DNA from: Sweltsa coloradensis
Taxonomy: Eukaryota; Arthropoda; Insecta; Plecoptera; Chloroperlidae
NCBI GenBank assembly: GCA_024449915.1
Contig: JAMZAV010004597.1
Location: forward strand, 1 to 64,000
Length of the DNA stretch: 64,000 bases
Direction of reading: 5' to 3'
The notes beneath the pieces were generated by a model. That model was not told the DNA's origin, ran no database searches, and worked only from the letters and a program-made list of their open reading frames with translations. Each line of letters starts with the position of its first letter. Within the stretch, counting starts at the first letter, position 1. Positions 36,326 through 49,034 of the stretch are shown in pieces. Position numbers and translations under genes: made by a program.

Positions 36326-39300
36326 AACTGCAATATGTAGTTAACAAAATGGAAAGTACGTGGGCTGCCCCAAAAATTTTAAAAATTTTGTAGACCTAGG
36401 TTTTTGTATCAAAAGTATCTAGGCAGACTTAATAGCCTATATTTTTGTCACACTTTTTTTAAATAATTTCTCACTGGGGCCTACATCCAAATCAAAACCC
36501 TTCCCCTAAAAACCCCTTCCACCTAAACCTTTTCACTGGGGTTTCTTCTCTTTTCATAGGCCGCCAAACTGCTAATGGCCACAAAATTAATGTCTCCCTG
36601 CATTTTAATGGGCCCTAGGAAAAGAAAAACAGGTACACTACTGGGTACTTTTTATCTGTGCCTGGGTTACTTAATTTCTTTTTTGTCACCTGTCAGCTGA
36701 TTTGAACCAGGTCTAAAATGAGTTGGGGCCCAAAGGGCCCTATCCCTACATTTGGTTGTAACTATAGTCTTTTTTGCAATTTTGGGATTAAGTTTGGACC
36801 TAACAGACAGTAGGGAGGCCCGCTTTCCCACGTCATTTACAAAGAAATTTTTGTACCTACATTTACATTTAGTCACTTGGGCCAGAAATTGTCTAGGCCC
36901 ACCTCCCCCATTTTTTATTTTTTTGCCTTTAAAAGGATCTGATGGTATGGCTTGAAATTCCCCACTCACCATACAAGATAATATTTTTTAAAAGCTTAGC
37001 CTTACCTATTTGTCTAATGAGAAAATTAAAATTTCTAGCCTGGCCTATGCTTGCCTTAGTAATTAGGATGGCAGTTTTCCCCGAAAAAATTTTCTCTAGT
37101 TCAAAATTTTAAACTCTACCCCCAAAACATTACCTCACCACCACAAGGAGTAATATTAAAAAACATTAGCCTTTTTAGCCTATGGCCCTAGTTTAGTTAG
37201 AAAATAATTTCTAGGCTATGCATTGCCTAAATAATTATGTGATTGGCAGTTTCCCCCATAAAAGCTCTCAATAGTTCAATAATTTCTCTATTTGGGAAAC
37301 AGTTTTTGTAAGAAAGTACCTGGGCCTACAATGTAGGTAGGATTAACGCACAGGCTAGGTATCTTTTCAAAATTTTCCCCGAACGTTGTGATTGAACCCG
37401 TATTCATTTAAATTCAGGACAATGATATGTGGCCCAGAAGACCTATCACTAAACCATTTGGGAGTTTTTCTACATCTTCTTCTGTGCCATGATTTTTTTA
37501 TCCCCAATAGGGTATTTAAATACCCCGGTCGTAGGCCTAGATTTTGGGTTAAAAAATTGGACATTTTCGTACCCGTAGGCCTGCTTAGCTATCTATGGTT
37601 AAAACCCGTGCAAAGATTTTTTGTAGGGCCCAGTTCCCAGGGCTCAGTTTTTTTGGTCAAGACTAAGAACACAATAGGACAAGTAAGCTATGGTAGGCTA
37701 CTTGGCAAAAAAAATTTTTCCCCCACCGCATACTATTTTTTGATTATGCAGCAGTCTACTCAATCTGAATTTTAAGTGGAATCCAATAGAAGGCTGGGTT
37801 CACCATCGAATGAGTGGCCCAATGTGGTAAAATTTTTGATAAAATTCACTTTTGCGGATAACTCGCGTGATCCTTAATTGAAGAAGTTAAATATCTAAAA
37901 CGTCTAAACCAAATTTTACTGCCATACTTAGTATAGGTAGGCTAAAAAACCCAAAACAAATCTTTTATGGAAAAAATATAAATTTTTTCCATTCACACAA
38001 TGTCAAAGTGAAAGCTGTGGATGGAGGGCCCCCAAATGCACAAATAATAATTACGCAACACATTTTGGTTCTATAAAATATAAACATGCAATAGGCCCCT
38101 TCGATAAAATTTGATTCACCTTATCGATATTTTTGAAATTGATTTGGAAAAAAGATAATATTTAATGTGTGCATCCCTACTAAGGGTGCCCCGGGGGATA
38201 AAACTTATCTTAGCTACACTAGTGATAAGAGTTTGTGCCCTATACCTAGGCCCATGTTGGTTTATTAAAAAAAAATAGGTCTACGCTTATATAATAATTT
38301 AAAAAAATAATCATCAAAAAACTGTTTACCTAAATTTCCTTCCCGAAATAATTTTGGAGTTCCCAAAAAACCCCCTTCAGGGGCCCATATTTTTTCAAAA
38401 ACGCAGGGGGAGGCCCGAATGTAAAGTATCTTGCTTGCCGGTTTTACCAATGCTGTTGTAATAACTTTTAGTAGTAGGGGTATGCCAGGACATTTATGAA
38501 TGGTAAACTTTGGCCTACATAAAGTCCGTAGGCCCTTTAAAATGCAGAATGCCATATAAATTTTGAATTTAGGTTTTTTTTGTTTTCAGATTATTCCCCC
38601 GGATTTTGGTGCCACAGTGGGCGTACCTCAAGGAGTTCGTCTTCAATCCAGTGACTGTACTTTTTCAAAATATTTTTTAAAAGCCTAAAAAATTTCTGTC
38701 ATACAAAAAAGGGGTTTTTATTTTTCAAAAGAGTTCAACATGTTTTCCAGTCACCCTAAGGACACTTTTAGTCAAATAAAGCCAATAGGCCTACATCTGA
38801 ATTCAAATTTCAAGTAAGCGCGTAAACCTTGGAATTAACTTTTTTTTGCTGAGTAGGTAGGTTTTAAAACCCTGAAATTTTATCCATGTCTGCGGTTTGA
38901 CAAAATTTAGTTCGTTTTTTTTTCAAAGGGGGTATGGGGGCTTTTTTTATTTTTAAAATTGATATGGTCCCAAAATTTTAAATTTACTATAAAGTTGTTT
39001 GTCCCATATCCTATTTTTTTTTTCAGGTCAGTTGCAGGGTAATAGGGCCCATAACAAATGTTTTTTTTTTTGTAGGCCTAATAAATTTTGCCCATAAATT
39101 TCAAAAACCTTGAAGTGTTTGAATATTCACACACCTTTTTGTTTTGAATATTTTAAAAAACCATGAAAAACAAAACTTTTTATGTTTTAAATTTCAAACA
39201 AATAATCAAACACCATTTTTTTGTTTTTATTTTAAACACCTTTAGGGGGCTTAATTTCAAACACCTTACGATTTTTAAACAATTTTTGTTTTAATTTTCA

Positions 39301-40194
39301 AAAAGGTAAAAATGTTTTATAAAGGTTGCAAACACTTTTTTCCCAAAATATGTTTAATTTCAACACTTTTATTCTAAGTGTGTAAATAATAAAAACACCC
39401 TTGGCATAATTAAATAAAAACAGAAAAAGGGGGAGACAAATTTTTTTTCGTGCCACGTATAAAAATACAACAACCCAAAAAAAATTTACGATATAAAGGC
39501 AGCAGGTTTGAAAACGGTTCAAACATGCAGCTTTAAATAAGTCGTTGGGGTTGTGTTTTTGTAGTTGTTCGTGACGTTTGAAGCAGCTGATACGTTTTTG
39601 ACAGGAATTTACTGTGGCCCAGTACGAAATTTTAGTTGGAGTCGTATTGTTGAACGCCGGATGTGAGACCACAAGCCCATTTTTCTGCACTTTGGGTTTT
39701 GCTTTATATTTTGGGCGAAAAAAAAACAAAAATTAAATTTCCCAATTTTGAAATTCGGATTGTAAAAACTCATTTTGGATGAAAAAGTAGCCAGCCAAAA
39801 AAAATAATGGGGAGAAACATTCCTTTTCAACTCAGGAACCGAGTTGAAACGAGAAAATGTTTTGGGAACCTGGAACGAAGTTAAACCCCAAAACCGAAAT
39901 TCCTAAAGCTGTCGTGGGTCCCCCCGTGTTGGCCTAAAAAAGGTTTCAAACTCAAATTACCAGTTTTACAACTGATTTCCTGACTTTTTTTGCTAAATAT
40001 AGACGTATTTTAAATTTGTCTGGTTCTGGCCTCCGTTTTTCCAAGAAAAGGGGCCATTTTGATTTTTAAAAAGAATTCTGAATCCCCCCATTGGGTTTTT
40101 AGAGAAAAATTTCAAATTCATTTTTTTTAAGAATAAATTGATCGGACGTTTGTTCAAATTACAAACTTAAATCATACCGGTACCAGTTAGCAAA

Positions 40195-40340
40195 ATTACG
40201 CCCTTTTTTTTTGATGTAGCGTAGGGGCTAGTTCACAATAGGGACATTTTTTTTGCAACTTGGCACCCTTTTTTTGTTTAGGCCCAGTTAACAAAATTAG
40301 GCACCTTTTTTTGTTGTAGGCCTAGTTAATTTTTACAAAT
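40195..40340. repeat. Short tandem repeat around GTTAGCAAAATTA
   Basis: Three imperfect ~60-bp units of the form AGTTAACAAAATTAGGCAC followed by a T run and GTAGGCCTAGTT. The unit is degenerate and lies in the low-quality tract. Confidence 0.4.
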
Positions 40341-41008
40341 AAAAACACGCCCCAAAGAACATGGCCCCCAAATTTTTGGGCTTTTGGGTTTCGCCACTAG
40401 GGCCCAAATTTATCCAAAAAGTATAAAATGAAGTGCGCAGGGGGAAAAATCTGCACAATCACAGGAACGGTTTCATTTACAGCGACTCGTATAAAAAATA
40501 AGTTTTTTATTTATGGGGCTCATGTCGTTAAAATTACGAGGCAAAGGAAGAAATTGAGCACAAACGTGCAATAATTACGTATTGCATAACAAGTTTTTGG
40601 TCATGCAAGGTGTTGGATTCTGTCGTATCCTTGATGTATACAGCCTAGGTTGTCATTGTCAGCTCACAGCTGTAGCCTACCTATATTATTTCGTCATTAC
40701 TTGTGATGTCTTTTACCTGTACGAGCAAATAATACTGCAAACTTGGTCTGAGAGGCTTGGGTACGGAAACTCACACTCGCGATCTTTCGTACTTTTCGAA
40801 TTACATGCAGGACAATATTTGGTTGGAAATGATTTCACCCTTTGATATTTCTCGTACGTTGCCTTTTTCATATAAATCACAGTTTCTTCTACGAGTCCCC
40901 AGTCCTAAAATGTTATTTTTGATTGATGTTTACATATTTTTTTTGGAACAATCTTGGGAAAAACAAATATTGTAATGTACCCAAAAATAGACATGCCTTG
41001 CTTTGTAA

Positions 41009-41540
41009 TTGGAGAGCGAAGCGAAGACTTCAATTTTAAATGACCCCCTCAAAAAATTAGGCCTAGCTTGGGATTTTTTTTTTTTGTCTGTTTGTTTGTT
41101 CGCGCTTTTACCGGACAAAACGGCATATGCGATCTTGATTAAAATTGGGGGGACCTTCGAAATTTCTGAACTTAGACCTGCCATGTTTTTGGGTACAATT
41201 AAATAAATATTTCTCATTAATATCGTCCTTCTACGAATTTTTTTTGATTTTAATGCGATATTTTTTAGACATTTGGGCCGATTCTGACCATACGGGGTGG
41301 GCTACAAAGTTCATATTTTACATAGACATTAAGGTAATGGTGATGTAGGGCCTAGTAACTTTTTTAAAGAAAAGTTGTTTTTTTTTCCCCTTTGTAAATC
41401 ATTTTTTAATTTTTAAGTTAGCCAGAATCCATAGAAATAAAGGTTGTAATATAATTTTTCGAGGTGTATAAAAATCAACAAGTAACTATAGAAACTGAAT
41501 AACAATCACCTACAATGCGTACAAAAAGCAAGTCTTTGGG
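41009..41540 (+). mobile_element. Helentron/HINE-like element, copy H, 3'-truncated
   Basis: The element starts TTGGAGAGCGAAGCGAAGAC, one base short of the family 5' end. It then follows the type-2 interior shared with 52,447-52,998: ACGGCATATGCGATCTTGAT, CTGAACTTAGACCTGCCA, GGTGGGCTACAA and GACATTAAGGTAATGGTGAT. Similarity ends near CACCTACAATGCGTACAAAA, and no GCGTTTTCCTAG end follows. It therefore lacks its 3' terminus, or the terminus is lost in poor sequence. Confidence 0.6.
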
Positions 41541-43700
41541 GCTTCCAGATATTTCTTTCATTAATTTATTGGTATATTACCTTAGTAAAAAAGGTATTAC
41601 CATAGAAATTAGTACTACTTAAAAAAAATTTATTCAAATTCAAAAAAAAATATTTTGCAATGTAGGCCCTAATTTGAAAAAAAAAATAGATCCCACAAAA
41701 CAAAAATTTTTAAAAAAAGCTCCCCAAAAACGGCAAAAAAAAAGCGTTCGCGAAGCGCCTAGAAGTGTGTTTTCTAAATCGATGGAGATATTAGACGTAG
41801 GCCTAATTGAAAGTACAAACGCATAATTTCGACCTACAATCGTGACTTTCGTGCTTAGGCCTATTTGTTTGCGATTCCGAGCTTCGTCTTGATCCCCGTA
41901 CATAACGATTGAAAAAAAATGCTTTAGGCACAAAAATATATTATTAGGGCCTATTGTTTTCCCAAATATTTTCATTCATTTGTACAACCATCATGAATGT
42001 GGGCCCCCACATAAAAAAAAGGCTTACACACTTTTTGAATCTAAAATCCTTGTTAAAAATGAGGACATGCAGCATGTGCTTCTACTCTACCGTGGCCTAC
42101 TGTAGGGCCTACACTGGACCTGCGTTTATTTGAGTCCCCCCCCATAACGTGCGGCGAGGTTACGTCCTGGACAGATGTGGCTGTTTTTCAGCAGTGGCCA
42201 TTCTACCCTCCCGTCTGTCATTCCGCTAGCGTATGATAACGAAACCCGCTGTTAACTTACTTCATTTGACGTTTTTAAATACTGGTAATCGATTGTGTGA
42301 CCTTTATTTTAAATTTCTAGAAAAAAAGTATAAATTCTTGCAACTAATGAATTCATTACAAAAAATTTTTGATTCCTAATATGGCTATAAATAAAAAACT
42401 AACAGCAGTGTGTTCGACCGGGGGCGCGTAGGAAGGGGGGGGAATGGGGGGGGTTTCCCCCCCCATTTTTTAAAACCGTGCCACCCCACTTCGAATCTTA
42501 AAAATTCGTTTCGCCGTAAAAACGCAGGGGAAACAAATTCGAAAAAAAAGAATTTTCAATTTTTAATTTCCCACTGGATTCTTTTGTTTTTGTAAATATA
42601 AAAAATACATTATAATTGCCATAGGGACGCGGGTGTTGGAACGGGATTGCAGTCCCTATACTGGGGTACTGGGGGGTGTTTAACGAAGACTTGTTTTTTG
42701 GCTGGGTTTGTTTTAAGTTATGACTTGACACTGACGTGGGAAAGGAAAGGGGAAACCCCAGAATAATGAAGAAAATACCCTTTAGCTCTTTGAAATGGCT
42801 CAAAAGCCTGCATGGCCCTTTTAAAATTAACTTTTAAATTTATTTTTAGTTTTTTGTTTTTACTGTACAAAAATCATTAAATTTTGGGTTTTCATTCACC
42901 CGATTTTTTTCTAGAACGCACCAAACACACTCTAAAAACCTAATTTTCAAATTTTCGCCTGCGGCGCTGTTGTTGGGGGCCCCGCCCCCCAAAACCCCCC
43001 GTGCTTGGCAGCAATTTGTTGTTCCCCCCCCACTCGAAAAGAGTTCCCACCGCCTTTTTCGCTGCGAAAAAGTTCTAAATCACAATCAAAATTTGTACTG
43101 AACGTAGTATTTAAAAGGCAGACTGGTTGTAGCGTTACAGAGATTTTATGGACATCATCCAGAAATTAAAAAAATCCTCCAATTTTTTTTTAAATTTATT
43201 TTCATAAAACAATTACACACCTATACCGACACCGTACGGGAGTGTTTCCGATTAAAGAAAATTTAGAATGATTACACAGATAATGTGATTAGGTTTATTT
43301 ATTTTTGGTGCCCATCCTTGCGTGCTTTCAAAATTCATAAAACAGGGGAGAGACTATCTTTTAAATGATTTTTTTTTTTGTCACAAAATCAACATCCCAA
43401 ACGTGTTTTAGGCTCCCAAAAAAGCACTTTAAAAAGGGTCGGCCGTCAGTATAAGAAATCATAATTTTTTGTCCTAATGGAGGGTGCGAGAGAAAGGAAA
43501 TAACTGATATTTTTGAAAAAAATAATTAGAAAAAAGCCCCCCTTGTAGTACCTCTGCCCCGAGACGTATTTGTATTTTGGTTTAAATTCAGATTCTAAAA
43601 ATGTGTTTTGAAAAAAAACTCCTGATATGGGGGTGTTAAATAGTGCAATCATAATTTTTAACAAGCTACGGAAAAAGTAGATTTAAATGGGATCGGGGAA

Positions 43701-45115
43701 AGATCTATAGGCTAAAAAGTTTTTTTCATTGACTAGGCTTGAAAAAACCGTTCTAACTGAATTAGAAACGTTAAATAAATAAATACATTAATAGATGCAT
43801 AAATATTCTACTTTGTAAGAGCGGACCCATAACTTACATTTTAGTAAAGTAAAAATCAACCCCATTTTATTTTACATTTAACTTTAGTAAAATGAACAGT
43901 TAACTACTTGACGTGTTGTTTATTTTTAAACCACCAGGCCCTTCAACGTGTATTGACTCGTCAGTTACGTGCGTAGATTATAATAAATATCATACACGTC
44001 ATATTGTCAGAGTAGTGAATGACCTGCCCGGTACACGTGAAGCGAGATATTTATAGAACTTTAGTAAGCCAGACTAGAGATTTAAATAAGTACCTACACA
44101 AGTTGCATTGTGGACCTTACTCATTATGTGTGCTATACATACAAATGTGTACGTAACATTTAACGTAGCAAGTGTTGGCGTTGATGGTTGAGAATAGATA
44201 TTGGCTGTGGCACGTGTGGTACCTGCACAGAACATGAAAGACTTGTATCTAGGCCTACTACAACATAATTATTGTATTATGTGTGGATAGAAAAAAAAAT
44301 CTCTAAAGTAAATTTGTATACGTTGCCAATGCCATAGAAAATAGAATCGTTATTTAAAAATATTATTAATTGACATGTGCACTTTGATAGTACATTTAAT
44401 AACAAAATTTACACGCTATAATCTTTGCTATAATAATGCACTTGTGGTGGCCTACAGGAAATAAAATAAGAGCTGACAAGTAACTCGTTACTACGTGCAC
44501 ATAAAGAACATAACAGGCCTACCACAAATTTCTAGCCTACCGTAATATACAAGTGTGACGAGTGACGAGATAGAAAAATTGATAGGTACCGGTACACATG
44601 ATGTAGCCATGTGAGTAACGCTATCGGCTACAGGGGAAAAAACAAAACTCGAAATTGTCGTTACAAAATAGCAATATTTAACCCTATCCATGTACACATT
44701 GTATTGACATCTAAGCATCGGGAATAATTCAGGGTTAACCTACAACTACAAGTAATGTGAACTTACACAGAAAATTAATTAAACATTATGTAACATTGCC
44801 GTGTGAATGACAATAGATTCATAAAAATTTTTTAAAAGAGCCAAGTAATATTTCCGCACTTTTGCTTACCATAATAATAGCCTAAGTGTGTAGTGTGTAC
44901 CAAACAATAAATTAACTCAACATTTTGTGATTTTTTAAAAAATTCAGAAACAAGCAATTGTCGTCATGTTGACAAGCGTAGCAATGTTTCCACCCTATAT
45001 TGACGTAAAAGCATCAGGAATAATTACTCGTTTAATTAAATGAAGTCGTCGCCTGGTTAGAACGTAACGAACCACGCCTATCAGGCAAGACACATAGAGA
45101 CGGGTCGTAGCTTAC
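43701..45115. other. Unassigned AT-rich stretch, cleaner sequence
   Basis: Homopolymer smearing ends around 43.7 kb. If the candidate exon at 45,116-45,390 is real, this would be the start of its first intron. No conserved feature is recognised. Confidence 0.35.
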
Positions 45116-45390
45116 CTTGCTAGTAGCCTGGCGATCACAGTGTATTGCTGTCCACACAACACACCACGGCCCACACAATCACAAGTCCTTATCACTAGGT
45201 ACGATACACAGTCACAGTTGAGGACGCGAGCTTCTAGCCGAATGCCGAGCGTAAAGAGCGACTACTTCCCGGGATTATTCCGTCTGGTCCCAGGCGGGTA
45301 GGAAGATGGGGTGCCCTGCGAGACGGGTGGGGGCCCCCTCCACCGCACCTGCTCACTTCCCCTACTCCGCCAGCGTAGCAGGGCGTGCGG
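45116..45390 (-). other. Candidate CpG-rich first exon / 5' UTR (minus strand)
   Basis: On the minus strand a CpG-rich stretch runs into CTACTAGCAAG|GTAAGC, a strong splice-donor match with the cut between 45,116 and 45,115. No ATG occurs on the minus strand between the donor and about 45,390, which fits a non-coding first exon. GC content is clearly higher than in the surroundings. The 5' boundary is a guess. No TATA box is evident. Chance occurrence of a donor-like site remains possible. Confidence 0.35.
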
Positions 45391-45403
45391 AAAACATCGG
45401 CGG

Positions 45404-46200
45404 TGAGGGGGGTTACAACTTACATGCCCCCCCCCCTTAGATCCTCAAGTTTAGCCCCCACCCCCATGCGGAAATGTCACATTTTTTTACACCAGTCGTT
45501 TGTGCATCGTTTCATTTATTTCGTTTGTGCACAAACAAGGATGTGGCTGATATTTATTTTATGTTTGGGGGGAGGGGGGTTAGCGTCACAGGATGTAACT
45601 TCCCATTAAGCTAGCCCCCCCCCCCCTCATGCAGAAAAGTACATTATTTTACACCTGATCGTTTGTAACGATTTATTTTTTGTGTGCACAAACGTGTGGT
45701 CGCAATTGAATAAATTGGGGGGGGCTAGATCGAGAATTAGCCCCCCCCCCCCCCATGCAAAAAGTTGATATTTTTACACCTGAATCGATTGTGATCTTTT
45801 TGTGCACATCGTACTTGCATTTATTTCGTTTGTGCACAAACGACGTGGCCGCAGTTAAATAAAATTCCGGGTTGGGGTGATATCTTCCTGTGAAGCTACC
45901 CCGTTTGTGTATGAACGAAATAAAGAAGACGCATGTGAAAATAAAATGTCACTACTACCTCGGAATTTTCTTCAATTGCAACTTCATCGTTTGTGATAGA
46001 CGAAATGAATGCGTACACAAAGGTGCACAAACGATCCACAAATGTGCCAGGTGCTAAGATTGGATATTTCGGGTTGGGGGGGGGGCTAGTTCCTATATAG
46101 TTCCACCCCACCCCCCGCATTTTTTCAATTGGGGACCCCTGTTGTACACAAACGATACCGTGTTAAAAAAGTGAACAACCCGCATAAGGGGGGGGGGGGG
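45404..46200. repeat. Tandem/inverted repeat with C and G runs
   Basis: Three direct units (about 45,420, 45,610 and 45,740) each pair a run of 9-14 C followed by a CATGC-type word, then TTTTTACACC and a TCGTTTGTGC-like core. After about 45,895 the same parts appear inverted (GTGCACAAACGATCC, GGGGGGGGGCTAG, CCCCGCATTTTTTC). The perfect palindrome TCGTTTGTGCACAAACGA lies at about 45,828-45,845. The C/G runs may be partly miscounted. The structure suggests a fold-back element; its exact ends are unclear. Confidence 0.65.
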
Positions 46201-47474
46201 TAACTTAAATAATTGATTTTGATATTTTTACCTTTCGATATAATAATGTCAAGAAATTTTTTTGGGGTAAAATTTTAAATTTTTTTAAAAATTAAAAAAA
46301 AAAAGGGGGGGGTATGTTCTCCCCCTCCTTTTTGGTTCGTAATGGGGAATTAATTTTATGCGGGGAAAGACGTTAGTAGTAAAATTTTAGGGCGATTAAA
46401 AATTGTAAGAAATAATTAAATTAGGTATTTTGGCTTCGATATTATGGTGAAAACTCGGGAGTCGGAACAAGGGAAAAATGATGAATTCGATTCGATTTAA
46501 AATTGTGAAAATTGAAACACCTTTCAGGGGAGGTTGCATGTACCTGTCTCCCCCCAGTTTTTGGCTTCTTATGTGAACCAATATACTGATGTTTGATGAC
46601 TATGAGAACAAATTATGAATTTTGAATTATTTATCTGTGATTTAAAGCAAAGATTATAAATTACATATTCTTGCATTCTTGCCCAGATTCTTTTCCTATT
46701 TTTCTTTTTTTTCATAACGATTAAAATATCCTGACTCTTTGTTCCATCAATCTTATACACACGCTATGTTATTTTTGTAGTGCGGTAATTCATATAAAAA
46801 TTTAAACAATTCTAATAGTGATTTTATGAACGTAATGTACATTAATTTGAATATTTTATCAATTAAAGTACTATAAGTAATGAAGTCATGATGAGTCATA
46901 CCGTCATACTTTTTCTGAAAATTATTTTTCATGAAGTTTTTTTTTTTTAAAAAAAAGATTTTTACGATTTTTTATTTTGTTAAAAAGTCGAAAATTTGCA
47001 TCACCTTTGACTTTTTCTGGCTGATTAACAAAATATATTGATAATACATCTACGACTGTAGGAATGTAAAATGTATGCTTCAGCCTTCATTGACAACTAC
47101 TCGAAGTCTCGTGTATGTTGGAAGATCCCTGGCCGAGATAATAGCTAATTGCAACTGCTAATAAAAGTGCTTCAATGTAGACTTTGAATCCAAACATTCC
47201 GACTTCTATACCCACCACCAGAAGACTAAAGAAGTCCTGCCTGAAAGTTGTTCCCAAGGTTTTCTTCTGTCGCTAGAGCGATTGCAAGGGTTTCAAGACA
47301 CCCAACGCTCTTACTCTTCATCAGCCCGCGGGCATTCCTTCAACCCAAAGAGCGCGGTATGTTGTCTCAATCAGCAGGTTTCGCACGTGAAATTGATTCA
47401 TTAATGATACATACACATTTAACAAATATTTACTAGCAAGTGGGAGTATCAGTATCATCATCACGCTTTTTCAG
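46201..47474. other. Unassigned stretch with further C/G runs
   Basis: G runs near 46,303-46,312 and C runs near 46,320 and 46,552 resemble the neighbouring repeat and may be decayed copies. The rest is AT-rich. A 62-codon frame at 47,248-47,436 is not recognised. Confidence 0.35.
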
Positions 47475-48338
47475 GCGCGTTGTTGGATGAGCGTAATTTT
47501 GTTTTTAACGAAAAAAAGCGTAAAATTGCTATTTTCATGAGAAGTTATTTTTTCGATTGCGCTCAATTTCACACCAATATATTAATTCATAAAATTAAGG
47601 TTCTGTAACAAAATCATTTCAATCGGATAAAGCATGTAGATGTGATAAATCGAAGAAATGTAAAAAAAAAAAAAAAAAATTACGATTTTCATAAGAAATA
47701 TATTTTCCGATTGCGCTCAAATTTTACAAAATATTCATAACATTAAGGTTCTGTGAAAAATCATTACAATAGGATAAAGCATGTAGGTGTTATAAGTCAA
47801 AGAATTGTTTAGAAAAAGAAAAAACATGTAAAATTTCGTTTTCATGAGAAATAATTTTTCGATTGCGTTTCAAATTTCACACGAATATCGTAATTCATGG
47901 ACTCAAAGTTTCTGTAAAAAAATCATAAAAATCGGATAAAGCATGTAGATGTTATAAGTCGAAGAAATTTTTGAAAATCGCAAAAAATTCGTAAAATTGC
48001 GATTTTCATGAGAAATAATTTTCGGATTGCGCTCAAAAACGTGGCAGTTCTAAGTTCAGAGATTTCGAAGGCCTCCATAAAATTTCATCGTAATTGGAGT
48101 ATCGGTTTAGCCGGAATCGTGTTAACAAACACACAGGGTTGGCTTGGTCGCTTAGATTTAAAGTCCCCCACTGAAAATCAGTTATATAACTGAGTGGGCA
48201 GACTCTAAATAAAATTTATTTATTTATTTATTATTTATAAAAATACAAAAAAAAGAAAGAAAGAAAAAAAAACATTCCGGATTTTTTTCTCCAGTGTAGT
48301 GAAATGGAATCTTCGCTTCGCTCGCTACGCTAATCCAA
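47475..48338 (-). mobile_element. Helentron/HINE-like element, copy B, with nested LINE/SINE tail
   Basis: Similarity starts at GGCGCGTTGTTGGATGAGCG, so the CTAGGAAAAC terminus is missing. The other end is complete (TAATCCAA at 48,338) and abuts copy C with no spacer. The interior carries about three full ~160-bp repeats plus the partial end repeat, the largest number among the copies here. A foreign ~100-bp insert with a TTTA-rich tail interrupts it at about 48,135. Confidence 0.7.
48135..48237 (+). mobile_element. Retroposon 3' end with (TTTA)n tail, nested in copy B
   Basis: The segment AGGGTTGGCTTGGTCGC, then CACTGAAAATCAGTTATATA and ACTGAGTGGGCAGACTC, ends in a TTTATTTATTTATT microsatellite. 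The same order occurs inverted at 62,688-62,794. Sibling Helentron-like copies lack it: in copy D the matching sequence passes from CGTGTTAAAAGACACAC straight to AAAAATACAG. A 3'-anchored body with a simple-repeat tail is typical of non-LTR retroposons or the SINEs they mobilise. Confidence 0.65.
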
Positions 48339-49034
48339 CTAGGAAAACGCTTAAGTCCCGCCGCGTTGTTGGATGAGCGTAATTGGTGCATTGAGCTGCC
48401 ATGTGTTATGCGGATTTTCTGTTGTTCTGTGAAAAATTCATTACTCGTCGAAGATTTTTTTTTAATTTAATTAAATTAAATAAAAAATTAAGTTAATTTT
48501 TTAATTAATTGTAATTTTTAAAAAGAAAAATCGTAAAATTGCAATTTTCATTAGCAATAATTCGATTGCTCTCAAATTTAACACGAATATATTAATTCAT
48601 GAAATTAAGGTCCTGTGAAAAAATCATTACAATAGGATAAAGCATGTAGGTGTTTTACGTTAAAGAATTGTTTTAAAAAGAAAAACCCGTAAAATTTCGA
48701 TTTTCATGAGAAATAATTTTTCGATTACGATCAAATTTCACACGAATATATTAATACATAAAATTAAGGTTCTGTGAAAAAATCATTACAATCGGATAAA
48801 GCATGTAGGGAAGTCGAAGAAATTTTTTAAAAATCGAAAAAATCGTAAATTGCGTTTTTATGAGAAAAAAATTAACGATTGTGCTCAAAAACGTGGCAGA
48901 GATTTCGAAGGCCTCCATAAAATTTCGTCGCAATCGGAGTAAGAAATTCATAAAGAAGAAAAAAAAACATTCCGGATTTTTTTCTCCAGTGTAGTGAAAT
49001 GGAATCTTCGCTTCGCTCAGCTACGCTCATCCAA
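48339..49034 (-). mobile_element. Helentron/HINE-like element, copy C, tandem to copy B
   Basis: Full-length copy from CTAGGAAAACGCTTAAG to GCTCATCCAA, with T following at 49,035. It has about two full ~160-bp internal repeats plus the partial one that carries CCATAAAATTTCGTCG. It follows copy B directly, head to tail. Confidence 0.75.

Larger units (their letters stand above)
33976..43700. other. Low-quality, homopolymer-rich stretch; no reliable genes
   Basis: This stretch is dominated by short runs of identical bases (AAAA, TTTT, CCCC, GGGG) in a pattern matching the error signature of the second block copy. Open frames up to 143 codons (39,298-39,729, minus) and 127 codons (37,392-37,775, plus) show no domain I recognise and could be broken or created by indels. 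TAGGCCTA-type words are frequent. Any real gene here would be unreadable without correction. Confidence 0.6.

Noticed and set aside
37392..37775. 127-codon plus-strand open frame
   Set aside because: No domain recognised, located in homopolymer-smeared sequence, with no splice or promoter context.
39298..39729. 143-codon minus-strand open frame, the longest in the window
   Set aside because: It lies in the low-quality tract, has no motif I recognise and overlaps another frame. Indel noise makes its boundaries meaningless.
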